Positions 1-8,016 of a stretch of 64,000 nucleotides of DNA are shown here, in pieces. The notes below the pieces were generated by a model. The model searched no databases. It was not told the origin of the DNA and saw only the letters and a list, made by a program, of their open reading frames with translations. This stretch comes from Streptomyces sp. RerS4. Lineage in GTDB: Bacteria > Actinomycetota > Actinomycetes > Streptomycetales > Streptomycetaceae. Both the position numbers and the translations under genes were made by a program. Position 1 is the stretch's first letter. Each line of letters opens with the position of its first letter. The stretch spans positions 4,388,501 to 4,452,500 of the forward strand of contig NZ_CP097322.1 of the NCBI RefSeq assembly GCF_023515955.1, given 5' to 3'.

Positions 1-403
1 TGCGGACGAGCGTACGGGGTGGCTCCGGGCGCCCCGACGGCGGGATTTCGGTGGGACGGGCCGAAACGGGACATGGCCGGTTCGGTCCCCTTGTGAACCC
101 TTCCGTCCCCTTCGAGCGGCGGCGAAGCTTGAGGCACGTCAACGGGGAAAGCCCCGGTGCCCGCCACCTCCGCACCTCACCTCATACCGGAAGGAACACC
201 CCCGCCGTCCCATCGGACCGCTGTACCTGCAGGACAGCCGTCCCCTGGTGACGCCCCGCACGTCCCGCACATCACGCACGTCCCGCACGCCCCGCACGCT
301 TCGCGCAGCGCCCTCCCGGGCTTCCCCGCGCTTCGTACCGCCGCCGGTCGAGTTCGCACTCCCGGCCGCGTACGCCTCAACGACCGTGAACCGGAGCTTC
401 GTC
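1..403. other. Non-coding stretch upstream of the first peptidase gene
   Basis: No convincing gene is visible. Frames are open on both strands, as expected at this GC content, but none has a good start or recognisable product. Between about 253 and 300 a 9-base unit close to CCCGCACGT is repeated about five times. In the frame of the downstream gene this would read as a Thr-Pro-Arg/Thr-Ser-Arg repeat, which does not look like a secreted-protein N terminus, so I leave it out of the CDS. I looked for a c-di-AMP riboswitch, common before such peptidase genes in Streptomyces, and could not match one. Confidence 0.5.
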
Positions 404-1828
404 ATGCCTCGCCACACCCGCACCACCGCCGTTGCCGCGCTGATCGCCGCCGCCGTCGCCGCCGGCGCGGTCGCCACCGTCGACTCCGCGGCCTTCGCCG
501 CCCCGTCCGCGACGACGTCGCTCGCCCCGCTCGCCGACCCCATAGCGAACCCCGACTACGGCAGCACCGGCCAGGGCGAAGTGACCGCGTCCGCCGACAT
601 GATGAGGGCCTCCGAGTACTCCGCGGCGACGACGAAGATCACCCGTAGCCAGGTCATCGCCCGTGCCAAGAGCTGGGTCGGCATCGGCCTCGACTACAAC
701 TGGGGCGGTCGCCACGGCGGTTACCGCACCGACTGCTCCGGCTTCGTCTCGATGGCCTGGGACCTGGACGCGTCGCTGACCACCGACTCCTTCGAGCCGC
801 GCGGCGAGGTCCACTCGATCGGCAAGGCGGACCTGAAGGCCGGCGACGCCCTGCTCGACAACGACTCCGGCGCCGGCGGCCACGTCGTCCTCTTCGAGAA
901 GTGGGCCAACAGCGACAAGACCAAGTACTGGGGCTTCGACTTCACCCCGAGCGGCGTGCACCACCGCGTGTACGACTACCCGTACTACCCGGGCTACGGC
1001 CCCTACGCCCCGGTCCGCTACAAGAACATCGTCGACGACACCACGACCCCGCCCCCGGCCCCCGTCGGCATGACCGACCTCGTCGCGGCCAACATCAACG
1101 GCGACGCGGTCGACGACGTGGTGGGCGTCGAGGCCTCCACCGGCAAGCTCTGGCTCTACCCGGGCAACGGCGCCGGGCTGAACGCCCGCAAGGAGATCGG
1201 CTCCGGCGGCTGGAACGGCATGTCCAACCTGGCGGCCGGCGACTTCACCGGCGACGGCCGGGACGACATCGTCGCCACGGAGGAGTCCTCCGGCAAGCTC
1301 TACCTCTACCCGGGCAACGGCTCCGGCCTGAACACCCGCAAGGAGATCGGCTCGGGCGGCTGGAACGGCATGCACGACCTGGTCGGCGGTGACTTCACCG
1401 GCGACGGCAAGGCGGACATCGCCGGCGTCGAGCGCTCCACCGGCAAGCTCTACCTCTACAAGGGCAACGGCGCCGGCGCGATCGGCGGCGGCAGCACCCG
1501 CGTCATGATCGGCTCGGGCGGCTGGAACGGCATGCACGACCTGGTCGGCATGGACATCGACAACGACGGCAAGAGCGACATCGTCGGCGCCGAGACCTCC
1601 ACCGGCAAGCTCTTCCTCTACAAGAGCAACGGCGCCGGGCTGAACGCCCGCAAGGAGATCGGCTCCGGCGGCTGGAACGGCATGAACGACCTGCTCGGCG
1701 GCGACTTCACCGCCAACGCGTACGACGACCTCATCGGCGTCGAGAAGTCGACCGGCAAGCTCTTCCTCTACCCCGGCGACGGCTCCGGCCTGGACGCCCG
1801 CAAGGAGATCGGCTCCGGCGGCTGGTAG
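404..1828 (+). CDS. Secreted NlpC/P60-like hydrolase with C-terminal FG-GAP repeats
   Basis: Predicted exported cell-wall hydrolase of 474 aa. I chose the ATG at 404 because it gives a signal peptide: basic MPRHTR, an Ala/Val-rich core, cleavage near residue 33. Residues 80-205 resemble an NlpC/P60 domain, with the catalytic-type Cys111 in TDCSGF and His160 in GGHVVLF. From about residue 223 to the end there are five FG-GAP/VCBS-like repeats of about 50 aa. Each carries a calcium-loop-like segment (NGDAVDD, TGDGRDD, DNDGKSD) and ends in GSGGWNGM; the last stops at GSGGW. FG-GAP repeats usually form beta-propellers that bind partners or surfaces. The next gene has the same repeats behind a different peptidase domain. 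The enzyme class is fairly safe; the substrate is inferred to be peptidoglycan. Confidence 0.8.
   Translation: MPRHTRTTAVAALIAAAVAAGAVATVDSAAFAAPSATTSLAPLADPIANPDYGSTGQGEVTASADMMRASEYSAATTKITRSQVIARAKSWVGIGLDYNWGGRHGGYRTDCSGFVSMAWDLDASLTTDSFEPRGEVHSIGKADLKAGDALLDNDSGAGGHVVLFEKWANSDKTKYWGFDFTPSGVHHRVYDYPYYPGYGPYAPVRYKNIVDDTTTPPPAPVGMTDLVAANINGDAVDDVVGVEASTGKLWLYPGNGAGLNARKEIGSGGWNGMSNLAAGDFTGDGRDDIVATEESSGKLYLYPGNGSGLNTRKEIGSGGWNGMHDLVGGDFTGDGKADIAGVERSTGKLYLYKGNGAGAIGGGSTRVMIGSGGWNGMHDLVGMDIDNDGKSDIVGAETSTGKLFLYKSNGAGLNARKEIGSGGWNGMNDLLGGDFTANAYDDLIGVEKSTGKLFLYPGDGSGLDARKEIGSGGW
1070..1828 (+). repeat. FG-GAP-encoding tandem repeats, set 1
   Basis: Five imperfect repeats of about 150 bp. The most conserved block encodes IGSGGWNGM, near 1195, 1348, 1510, 1663 and, truncated, 1810. 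The same block recurs in the next gene (about 2872 to 3504). The DNA is close to identical between the two genes, so gene conversion or unequal crossing-over is possible. Confidence 0.85.
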
Positions 1829-2004
1829 TCCGCGCAGCAGCCGGCACTCCGAAAAACACCGGGCCGGGAGGACGAGACGGCAGGGCGTGACCACGCCCGC
1901 CCTGCCCCCCTCCCGTGCCCCCACCCCGCTCGCCGCGCGAGCGACGTCGAACTCTTCCTCTGCCTCCCTTCCCTTGGCACCCGTGTGCCGGTTTGGACCC
2001 CACC

Positions 2005-3504
2005 GTGTCTTCTTCGCCCTCTTCCGCCACCTCCACCCCGCTCTCCCGCCGCATGTCCAAGGGCGTGCGCATAGCCACCGGACTGATCTGCGCCACCCTG
2101 GCCGCCACCGCCCTCTCCATCGGCGGGGCCCAGGCCGAAGGCGAGCTCCACCACGAGGTGCTGCCGGAGCTGACCGCCGAGGAGATGGGGCTGTCGGACA
2201 CGTACAACGCCCCGATGGCCGCCACGTTCGCCACCGGCGACAGCCGCCCCAAGTTCCAGATGCCGTTCGCCTGCGGTGAGACCTGGTTCGGCGACTCCCG
2301 CTCGCACCACAGCCCCTCCCCGAACGCCATCGACTGGACGCACGGCGGCACGACCACGAACAAGTCCGTACTGGCCAGCGCCGGCGGTACCGCCCACATC
2401 AGGGACAAGGGCAACACCAGCTACGGCAAGTTCGTCGTCATCGACCACGGCAACGGCTGGAGCACCCTCTACGCCCACCTCAACGCCTTCAAGGTGTCCG
2501 AGGGCGAGAGGGTCGCGGCCGGTGACCTGATCGGCCTCGTCGGCAGCACCGGCGGATCCAGCGGCCCCCACCTGCACTACGAGCAGCGCCACAACCGCAG
2601 CTACGAGCGCACCGTCTTCAACGGCAGCGCCTTCTACCCCGACGCCAACCTGACCAGCAAGAACTGCCCGGCCCCGACGCCCGACGACAAGCCGGAGGGC
2701 CCGGGTGGCGGCGGCACCGGCGACACCGGCATGATCGACCTGGCTTCGGCCGACCTGAACGGCGACGGCGTGACCGACGTGGCCGCCGTGGAGAAGTCCA
2801 CGGGCAAGCTCTGGCTGTACAAGGGCAACGCGAACGGGACCATCGCGAGCGGCAGCGCCCGCGTGATGATCGGCTCGGGCGGCTGGAACGGCATGTCCAA
2901 CCTGACCGGCGGCGACTTCACCGGCGACGGCAAGGACGACATCGCCGCCGTGGAGGAGTCCACGGGCAAGCTGTGGCTCTACAAGGGCGCCGACAACTCG
3001 ACCATCGGCAGCGGCGGCCGCGTCCTGATCGGTTCGGGCGGCTGGAACGGCATGTCCGACCTGACGGCCCTCAACCTCAACGGCGACGTGGTCTCCGACC
3101 TCGCGGCGGTCGAGAAGTCCACGGGCAAGCTCTACCTCTACCCGGGCTCCACGAGCGGGCAGCTCGGCGCCCGCAAGGAGATCGGCTCCGGCGGCTGGAA
3201 CGGCATGTCCAACCTGACCGGCATGGACGTGAACAACAGCGGCCGCCAGGACCTGGTCGCGGTGGAGGAGTCCACGGGCAAGCTGTGGCTCTACCCCGGC
3301 AACAACGGGTACATCGGTGAGCGCGTCCTGATCGGCTCGGGCGGCTGGAACGGCATGTCCGACCTGATCGGCGGCGACCTCCAGGGCGCCACCGGCGCCG
3401 ACGACCTGGTCGCGGTGCAGAACTCGACCGGCAAGCTCTTCCTCTACCCGGGCACCGGCAGCGGTCTGGGCGCCCGCAAGGAGATCGGCTCCGGCGGCTG
3501 GTGA
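2005..3504 (+). CDS. Secreted M23 metallopeptidase with C-terminal FG-GAP repeats
   Basis: Zinc endopeptidase of the LytM/M23 type, 499 aa from the GTG at 2005. The ATG at 2053 (MSKGVRIATG) is an equally plausible start, and neither has a clear ribosome-binding site. A signal peptide runs from MSKG to about GAQA. The M23 domain has His/Asp in HHSPSPNAID (about residues 101-110), AHLN at 157-160 and the metal-binding HLH at 189-191. After a Gly/Pro linker come five FG-GAP repeats, again ending exactly at GSGGW before the stop. It is expected to cut peptidoglycan cross-bridges outside the cell. The shared repeats suggest that the two proteins dock on the same wall ligand or form a pair. Confidence 0.85.
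   Translation: MSSSPSSATSTPLSRRMSKGVRIATGLICATLAATALSIGGAQAEGELHHEVLPELTAEEMGLSDTYNAPMAATFATGDSRPKFQMPFACGETWFGDSRSHHSPSPNAIDWTHGGTTTNKSVLASAGGTAHIRDKGNTSYGKFVVIDHGNGWSTLYAHLNAFKVSEGERVAAGDLIGLVGSTGGSSGPHLHYEQRHNRSYERTVFNGSAFYPDANLTSKNCPAPTPDDKPEGPGGGGTGDTGMIDLASADLNGDGVTDVAAVEKSTGKLWLYKGNANGTIASGSARVMIGSGGWNGMSNLTGGDFTGDGKDDIAAVEESTGKLWLYKGADNSTIGSGGRVLIGSGGWNGMSDLTALNLNGDVVSDLAAVEKSTGKLYLYPGSTSGQLGARKEIGSGGWNGMSNLTGMDVNNSGRQDLVAVEESTGKLWLYPGNNGYIGERVLIGSGGWNGMSDLIGGDLQGATGADDLVAVQNSTGKLFLYPGTGSGLGARKEIGSGGW
2732..3504 (+). repeat. FG-GAP-encoding tandem repeats, set 2
   Basis: Five repeats of about 150-160 bp. Conserved IGSGGWNGM blocks lie near 2872, 3034, 3184 and 3343, with a terminal half-copy before the stop. 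They resemble set 1 in both sequence and endpoint. Confidence 0.85.
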
Positions 3505-3508
3505 ACCG

Positions 3509-3530
3509 GCCGGCCGGGGAACCGGCCGGC
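3509..3530 (+). terminator. Hairpin just after the M23 gene
   Basis: A 9-bp perfect stem GCCGGCCGG/CCGGCCGGC closed by a GGAA (GNRA-type) tetraloop, 5 bases after the stop codon. There is no T run, which is normal for streptomycete terminators. Confidence 0.6.
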
Positions 3531-3559
3531 GGATCGGCCGGTGGACCGAGTGATCAACA

Positions 3560-3591
3560 GGGCGGCCTGTCCCCGTGGGGGCGGGCCGCCC
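3560..3591. terminator. Second hairpin before pcrA
   Basis: Arms GGGCGGCC (3560-3567) and GGCCGCCC (3584-3591), with an inner CCCC/GGGG pairing. It probably insulates the peptidase gene from pcrA. Confidence 0.5.
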
Positions 3592-3654
3592 GTCGTGCGC
3601 GGTGTGCGGTGTGCGTCGCGTCGATCGCGGGCGATTTTCCGGGGGCGGAGCCGG

Positions 3655-3677
3655 GTGTCGGTCCGGCACCCTAGACT
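3655..3677 (+). promoter_or_regulatory. PafBC-type (DNA-damage) promoter candidate for pcrA
   Basis: GTGTCGGTC (3655-3663), 8 bases, then TAGACT (3672-3677). The published RecA-independent damage promoter in actinobacteria is TTGTCRGTG-N8-TANNNT. Here the core TGTCRGT, the 8-base gap and the -10 agree; the first and ninth motif positions differ. The ATG is 9 bases after the -10. UvrD/PcrA-type helicase genes are plausible members of that regulon. Confidence 0.55.
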
Positions 3678-3686
3678 CGGAAGGCG

Positions 3687-6209
3687 ATGAGCAGCCTCTT
3701 TGACGACAGCTTCCTGGCCGACCTCACCCCCTCCGACGAGGTCCCGCCGCCGCCCGAGGAACACGCCGCCCCCGAGCCGGGTGCGGACGATCTCTTCGGG
3801 GGCCGATTCGACGCGCCCATGCACGGGGAGGCGTACTACCGCGACGGGGCCCCGCGCCCCGTCATCGACCCGGCGGTGCTCCTGGACGGGCTGAACGAGC
3901 AGCAGGCCGCCGCCGTGGTGCACGCCGGCTCGCCGCTGCTCATCGTGGCCGGCGCCGGCTCCGGAAAGACACGGGTGCTCACCCACCGCATCGGTCACCT
4001 GCTGTCCGCGCGGCACGTCCACCCCGGCCAGATCCTGGCGATCACCTTCACCAACAAGGCCGCCGGCGAGATGAAGGAACGCGTCGAGGGCCTCGTGGGC
4101 CCCCGCGCGAACGCCATGTGGGTCTCCACCTTCCACAGCGCGTGCGTGCGCATCCTGCGCCGCGAGTCCAAGCGCCTCGGCTTCACCTCGTCCTTCTCGA
4201 TCTACGACGCGGCCGACTCGAAGCGCCTGATGGCGCTCGTCTGCCGCGACCTCGACCTGGACCCGAAGAAGTTCCCGCCGAAGTCCTTCAGCGCCAAGAT
4301 CTCGAACCTGAAGAACGAGCTCATCGACGCGGACGCCTTCGCCGACCAGGCCGCCGACGGGTTCGAGAAGACGCTCGCCCAGGCGTACGCGATGTACCAG
4401 GGGCGGCTGCGCGAGGCCAACGCCCTCGACTTCGACGACATCATCATGACCACCGTCCACCTGCTCCAGGCCTTCCCGGACGTCGCCGAGCACTACCGGC
4501 GCCGGTTCAGGCACGTGCTGGTGGACGAGTACCAGGACACCAATCACGCGCAGTACACGCTCGTGCGCGAACTGGTCGGCCCCGGCTACCCGGACCTGCC
4601 GCCGGCCGAGCTGTGCGTGGTGGGTGACGCCGACCAGTCGATCTACGCCTTCCGCGGCGCGACCATCCGCAACATCCTCCAGTTCGAGGAGGACTACAAG
4701 GACGCGACGACCATCCTGCTGGAGCAGAACTACCGCTCCACGCAGACGATCCTGTCCGCCGCCAACGCGGTCATCGAGCGCAACGAGAACCGCCGCGCGA
4801 AGAACCTGTGGACCGAGGCCGGCACCGGCGCGGTCATCACCGGCTACGTCGCCGACACCGAGCACGACGAGGCCCAGTTCGTCGCCGACGAGATCGACCG
4901 GCTCACGGACGCCGGCGAGGCCAAGGCGAGCGACGTCGCGATCTTCTACCGGACGAACGCCCAGTCCCGCGTGTTCGAGGAGATCTTCATCCGCGTCGGC
5001 CTGCCCTACAAGGTCGTCGGCGGCGTCCGCTTCTACGAGCGCAAGGAGGTCCGCGACGTCCTCGCGTACCTGCGCGTGCTCGCGAACCCCGAGGACAACG
5101 TCCCGCTGCGCCGGATCCTCAACGTGCCCAAGCGCGGCATCGGCGAGCGCGCGGAAGCGATGATCGACGCGCTCGCGCTGCGCGAGAAGATCACCTTCCC
5201 GCAGGCCCTGCGCCGCGTGGACGAGGCCTTCGGCATGGCCGCCCGCTCCACCAACGCCGTGAAGCGCTTCAACGCGCTGATGGAGGAGCTGCGCACGATC
5301 GTCGACTCGGGCGCCGGCCCGGCCGTGGTGCTGGAGGCGGTGCTGGAGCGTACGGGCTACCTCGCCGAGCTCCAGGCGTCCACGGACCCGCAGGACGAGA
5401 CGCGCGTCGAGAACCTCCAGGAACTGGCCGCCGTGGCGCTGGAGTTCGAGCAGGCCCGGGAGGCGGCGACCACCGAGGCCGCGGAGAACGGCACCCCGGC
5501 CCCCGGCCCCGGCACCCTGGCCGAGTTCCTGGAGCAGGTCGCGCTCGTCGCCGACTCCGACCAGATCCCGGACGAGGACGAGGACGGCTCGGGAGTCATC
5601 ACGCTGATGACCCTGCACACGGCCAAGGGCCTGGAGTTCCCGGTGGTCTTCCTGACCGGCATGGAGGACGGGGTCTTCCCGCACATGCGCGCGCTCGGCC
5701 AGACCAAGGAGCTGGAGGAGGAGCGCCGGCTCGCCTACGTGGGCATCACGCGGGCGCGCGAGCGGCTCTACCTGACCCGCTCCAGCATGCGCAGCGCGTG
5801 GGGTACGCCCTCGTACAACCCGCCGTCGCGGTTCCTGGAGGAGATCCCGGGCGAGTACCTCCAGTGGAAGCGGACCGGGGCGGCGCAGAAGCCGGCGGGT
5901 CCGATGCGCGGCTCGGGCTCGGGGTACGGATCGTCCGGCTCGGGGAAGGCGACGTTCGGCACCTCGCCGGAGGCGTTCCTGTCCTCGTCGCGTACGAAGT
6001 CCGGTCCGTCCGGGTTCGCGACGCGGCGAGCCGCCGACAAGCCGGTGATCGCGCTGGCCGTCGGGGACCGGGTGACGCACGACCAGTTCGGACTGGGCAC
6101 GGTGATGGAGGTCCGGGGGGCCGGGGCGGACGCCCAGGCCACCATCGACTTCGGGGACGACAAGCCGAAGCGACTGCTGCTGCGGTACGCGCCGGTGCAG
6201 AAGCTGTAG
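3687..6209 (+). CDS. pcrA: ATP-dependent DNA helicase PcrA/UvrD
   Basis: Superfamily 1A 3'-5' DNA helicase, 840 aa, acting in repair, rolling-circle replication and removal of RecA or stalled RNA polymerase. An acidic N-terminal extension (residues 1-65) precedes LNEQQAAAV (Q-motif region), Walker A AGAGSGKT (about 88-95), the motif Ia ITFTNKAAGEM, the Walker B-like VDEYQDTN, GDADQSIYAFRGA, QNYRSTQ, LMTLHTAKGLEFPVVF, and VGITRARERL. The C-terminal segment from about residue 792 (VGDRVTHDQFGLGTV) is the usual PcrA Tudor-like RNA-polymerase-binding region. The start is the ATG preceded by GGAAGG. It is monocistronic, with a possible damage-inducible promoter, and is convergent with the next M23 gene. 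Confidence 0.97.
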   Translation: MSSLFDDSFLADLTPSDEVPPPPEEHAAPEPGADDLFGGRFDAPMHGEAYYRDGAPRPVIDPAVLLDGLNEQQAAAVVHAGSPLLIVAGAGSGKTRVLTHRIGHLLSARHVHPGQILAITFTNKAAGEMKERVEGLVGPRANAMWVSTFHSACVRILRRESKRLGFTSSFSIYDAADSKRLMALVCRDLDLDPKKFPPKSFSAKISNLKNELIDADAFADQAADGFEKTLAQAYAMYQGRLREANALDFDDIIMTTVHLLQAFPDVAEHYRRRFRHVLVDEYQDTNHAQYTLVRELVGPGYPDLPPAELCVVGDADQSIYAFRGATIRNILQFEEDYKDATTILLEQNYRSTQTILSAANAVIERNENRRAKNLWTEAGTGAVITGYVADTEHDEAQFVADEIDRLTDAGEAKASDVAIFYRTNAQSRVFEEIFIRVGLPYKVVGGVRFYERKEVRDVLAYLRVLANPEDNVPLRRILNVPKRGIGERAEAMIDALALREKITFPQALRRVDEAFGMAARSTNAVKRFNALMEELRTIVDSGAGPAVVLEAVLERTGYLAELQASTDPQDETRVENLQELAAVALEFEQAREAATTEAAENGTPAPGPGTLAEFLEQVALVADSDQIPDEDEDGSGVITLMTLHTAKGLEFPVVFLTGMEDGVFPHMRALGQTKELEEERRLAYVGITRARERLYLTRSSMRSAWGTPSYNPPSRFLEEIPGEYLQWKRTGAAQKPAGPMRGSGSGYGSSGSGKATFGTSPEAFLSSSRTKSGPSGFATRRAADKPVIALAVGDRVTHDQFGLGTVMEVRGAGADAQATIDFGDDKPKRLLLRYAPVQKL

Positions 6210-6219
6210 CGGGAGTCTC

Positions 6220-6260
6220 GGGCCGGGCCGGGGCCCTCTTCGAGGCCTCCGGCCCGGCCC
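6220..6260. terminator. Bidirectional terminator between pcrA and the M23 gene
   Basis: A 12-bp perfect stem GGGCCGGGCCGG (6220-6231) and CCGGCCCGGCCC (6249-6260) between two convergent genes. Confidence 0.7.
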
Positions 6261-6261
6261 G

Positions 6262-6305
6262 TCAGACCGGGTTCAGACCGGGTTCAGGCCGGGTTCAGGC
6301 CGTGG
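6262..6305. repeat. 11-bp tandem repeat over the M23 stop codon
   Basis: Four copies of an 11-base unit (TCAGACCGGGT twice, then TCAGGCCGGGT and TCAGGCCGTGG). The third copy supplies the stop codon of the minus-strand peptidase at 6284-6286. Because 11 is not a multiple of 3, each copy presents the terminal Leu-Asn-Pro codons in a new frame. Confidence 0.85.
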
Positions 6306-7804
6306 TTGCCGAGCCAGGCCTGCGGGTCGACCGGGCCGCCGCCGCCGGGGCGCACCTCGAAGTGCAGGTGCGGGCCGGTGGAGTTGCCGGAGTTGCCGGA
6401 GTAGGCGATGACCTCGCCGGCCTTCACCTTCCCGGACCGGATCTTGGTGCTGCTGAGGTGGCAGTACCAGGTCTCGGTGCCGTCGGGCGAGGTCACTATG
6501 GCCATGTTGCCGTAGGCGCTGTTCCACTGGGTGCGTACGGTGCCGTCGGTGGCGGCCATGACCGGGGTTCCGTAGGACACCGGGAAGTCGATGCCGGTGT
6601 GCACGGACATCCACATGCCGCCGGCCTGGCCGAAGCCGGCGCTCAGGCCGTGCTGGGCGACGGGTACGGCGAACTTGGGGCGGGCGGCCTCCTTGGCCGC
6701 GGCCTCCTCGGCCCGCTTCTTCTTCTCTTCCTCCTGGCGCACGCGCAGGTCGATGCGCTCCTGGGTGCGGCTCGCGCGGTCCGCGAAGTCGCCCGCGTCG
6801 GCGCTGAGCGCGGCCAGTTGGGTGTCGAGCTTGTTGTTCGCGGCGACCGGCTGCACCGAGGCCGGGTCGGCGGCGGCCATCGTGGTCGGCTCCTCGGCCG
6901 GCTTGTCGGCGCCGCCGGTCAGCCCGCCGACGGAGGCGGCGGCCACTCCGGCGACCCCCATCACGCAGGCGGAGGGCACGGCGATGGTCAGCAGCGCGGA
7001 ACGCTTGGCGGGGGTGCGGCGCCGACCGCCGCCGGCGGTGGCCTGCTGCCGCTCCGGGGTCTTGCCCTTGCTCTTGCCCCTGGCCTTGTCGGTGGCGCGG
7101 CGCGCGGAGCGGGACTCGGTCGGGGCGGCGGCGGTGACGGGCATGGCCTGCGTGGGCAGGCTGTGCACGGAGTCCGCGAGGAGGTCCCCGTCGCCGAGCG
7201 TGTCGCCCAGGGTGTCGCCCAGGGTGTCGCCGGGCGTGTCCTCGTAGGAGTCGTACGTGTTGTCGTACGTGTTCTCGTACGACTCCTCGTACGTCTCCTC
7301 GAAGGTGTCGGCCTCCGGGGTGACGGGGACGACGGTCGTGGCCTCGTACGCGTACGGGGCCTCCGCCTGGTCGGCGGAGCCGCCGTTCCAGGCGGTGGCG
7401 TCATAGGCGCCGGTGTCCTGCTGCCCGTAGGCGGGGACGGCCCAGTGGCCGGTCTGCTCGGTGCCCGTGGTGTCGTAGCCGAAGGAGTTCTGCTGGAGGT
7501 CGCCGCCCTGGGCGTTCCAGGCGCTCGCGTCCCACTGCCCGGTGCCGTCCTGGGGGAGGCTCTGGGCGGGGACGGACGACAGGTAGTTCTCCTGCGCGGT
7601 CCAGGCGGTCGTGTCGTACGCACCGGTGGACTGGTACGCGGCGTACGGGTCGTAACTCCCGGCTGGAGAGTGGTCGGTGACGTACTGATAGCCCTGGCCC
7701 TGGGTTTCGTAGGAAACGTAGGGCTGGTCACCAGCGAAAGTGGTGGTGGAAAGGCCGTCGTACCCGGTTTCGGGATACTGGCCCGACATCGGGCGGTCGT
7801 TCAC
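6284..7804 (-). CDS. Membrane-anchored or secreted M23 metallopeptidase with long disordered N terminus
   Basis: About 506 aa from the GTG at 7804, which has AGAGAAG just upstream (a TTG lies one codon earlier, an ATG five codons later). Residues 1-250 are Tyr/Gly/Gln/Asp-rich and low-complexity, with internal repeats (ETYEESYENTYDNTYD, then GDTLGD repeated). Next comes a basic stretch (RRRTPAKRS) and a membrane-spanning or signal-anchor segment (LLTIAVPSACVMGVAGVAAA), so the N terminus is probably cytoplasmic. A coiled-coil-like region with RIDLRVRQEEEKKKRAEEA follows. The C-terminal M23 domain has HTGIDF, YCHLS and HLHFEV metal-ligand motifs. It probably cleaves peptidoglycan at the cell surface during growth. 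A good promoter lies upstream. I could not match a c-di-AMP riboswitch in the leader. Confidence 0.85.
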   Translation of the reverse strand: MNDRPMSGQYPETGYDGLSTTTFAGDQPYVSYETQGQGYQYVTDHSPAGSYDPYAAYQSTGAYDTTAWTAQENYLSSVPAQSLPQDGTGQWDASAWNAQGGDLQQNSFGYDTTGTEQTGHWAVPAYGQQDTGAYDATAWNGGSADQAEAPYAYEATTVVPVTPEADTFEETYEESYENTYDNTYDSYEDTPGDTLGDTLGDTLGDGDLLADSVHSLPTQAMPVTAAAPTESRSARRATDKARGKSKGKTPERQQATAGGGRRRTPAKRSALLTIAVPSACVMGVAGVAAASVGGLTGGADKPAEEPTTMAAADPASVQPVAANNKLDTQLAALSADAGDFADRASRTQERIDLRVRQEEEKKKRAEEAAAKEAARPKFAVPVAQHGLSAGFGQAGGMWMSVHTGIDFPVSYGTPVMAATDGTVRTQWNSAYGNMAIVTSPDGTETWYCHLSSTKIRSGKVKAGEVIAYSGNSGNSTGPHLHFEVRPGGGGPVDPQAWLGNHGLNPA

Positions 7805-7883
7805 CAACTTCTCTTTCGCCTCGGCAGTGGGGGGCCTGGGTGGCCGGGGAACTTGAGGTTCACCGGAGGAGAGCAGTGGCGTG

Positions 7884-7913
7884 ACTGTACCCGGCGGTTA
7901 CTGGCGACGACAA
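7884..7913 (-). promoter_or_regulatory. Housekeeping-type promoter for the M23 gene
   Basis: On the minus strand, TTGTCG (7913-7908), 18 bases, TACAGT (7889-7884). This is a good match to the principal sigma (HrdB) consensus and leaves a leader of about 70 bases before the GTG. Confidence 0.6.
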
Positions 7914-8016
7914 TCTTCCGAGGGTTTCGGCCTCAGCGGAACCGGGCATTCGGCCGCCTTTCGGTCGTGGAAACACCGAGCCTTGGCCTTGAGTTCGAAA
8001 TTCGTTCGATCGCGCA

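Noticed and set aside
1..403. c-di-AMP riboswitch before the NlpC/P60-like gene
   Set aside because: Some GGGGAAAG and GGTGCC pieces are present but not in the required order or spacing.
248..403. N-terminal extension of the first peptidase
   Set aside because: It would put about 50 Arg/Thr/Pro residues encoded by a tandem repeat before a perfectly good signal peptide.
7195..7290. Short repeats (GTGTCGCCCAGG, TCGTACG) as a CRISPR-like or regulatory array
   Set aside because: They are in frame and encode the Gly-Asp-Thr-Leu and Tyr/Glu/Asn repeats of the M23 protein; no spacers.
7805..8016. c-di-AMP (ydaO) riboswitch in the leader of the M23 gene
   Set aside because: Expected from the family habit in Streptomyces, but the conserved blocks could not be aligned and the predicted leader is only about 70 bases.
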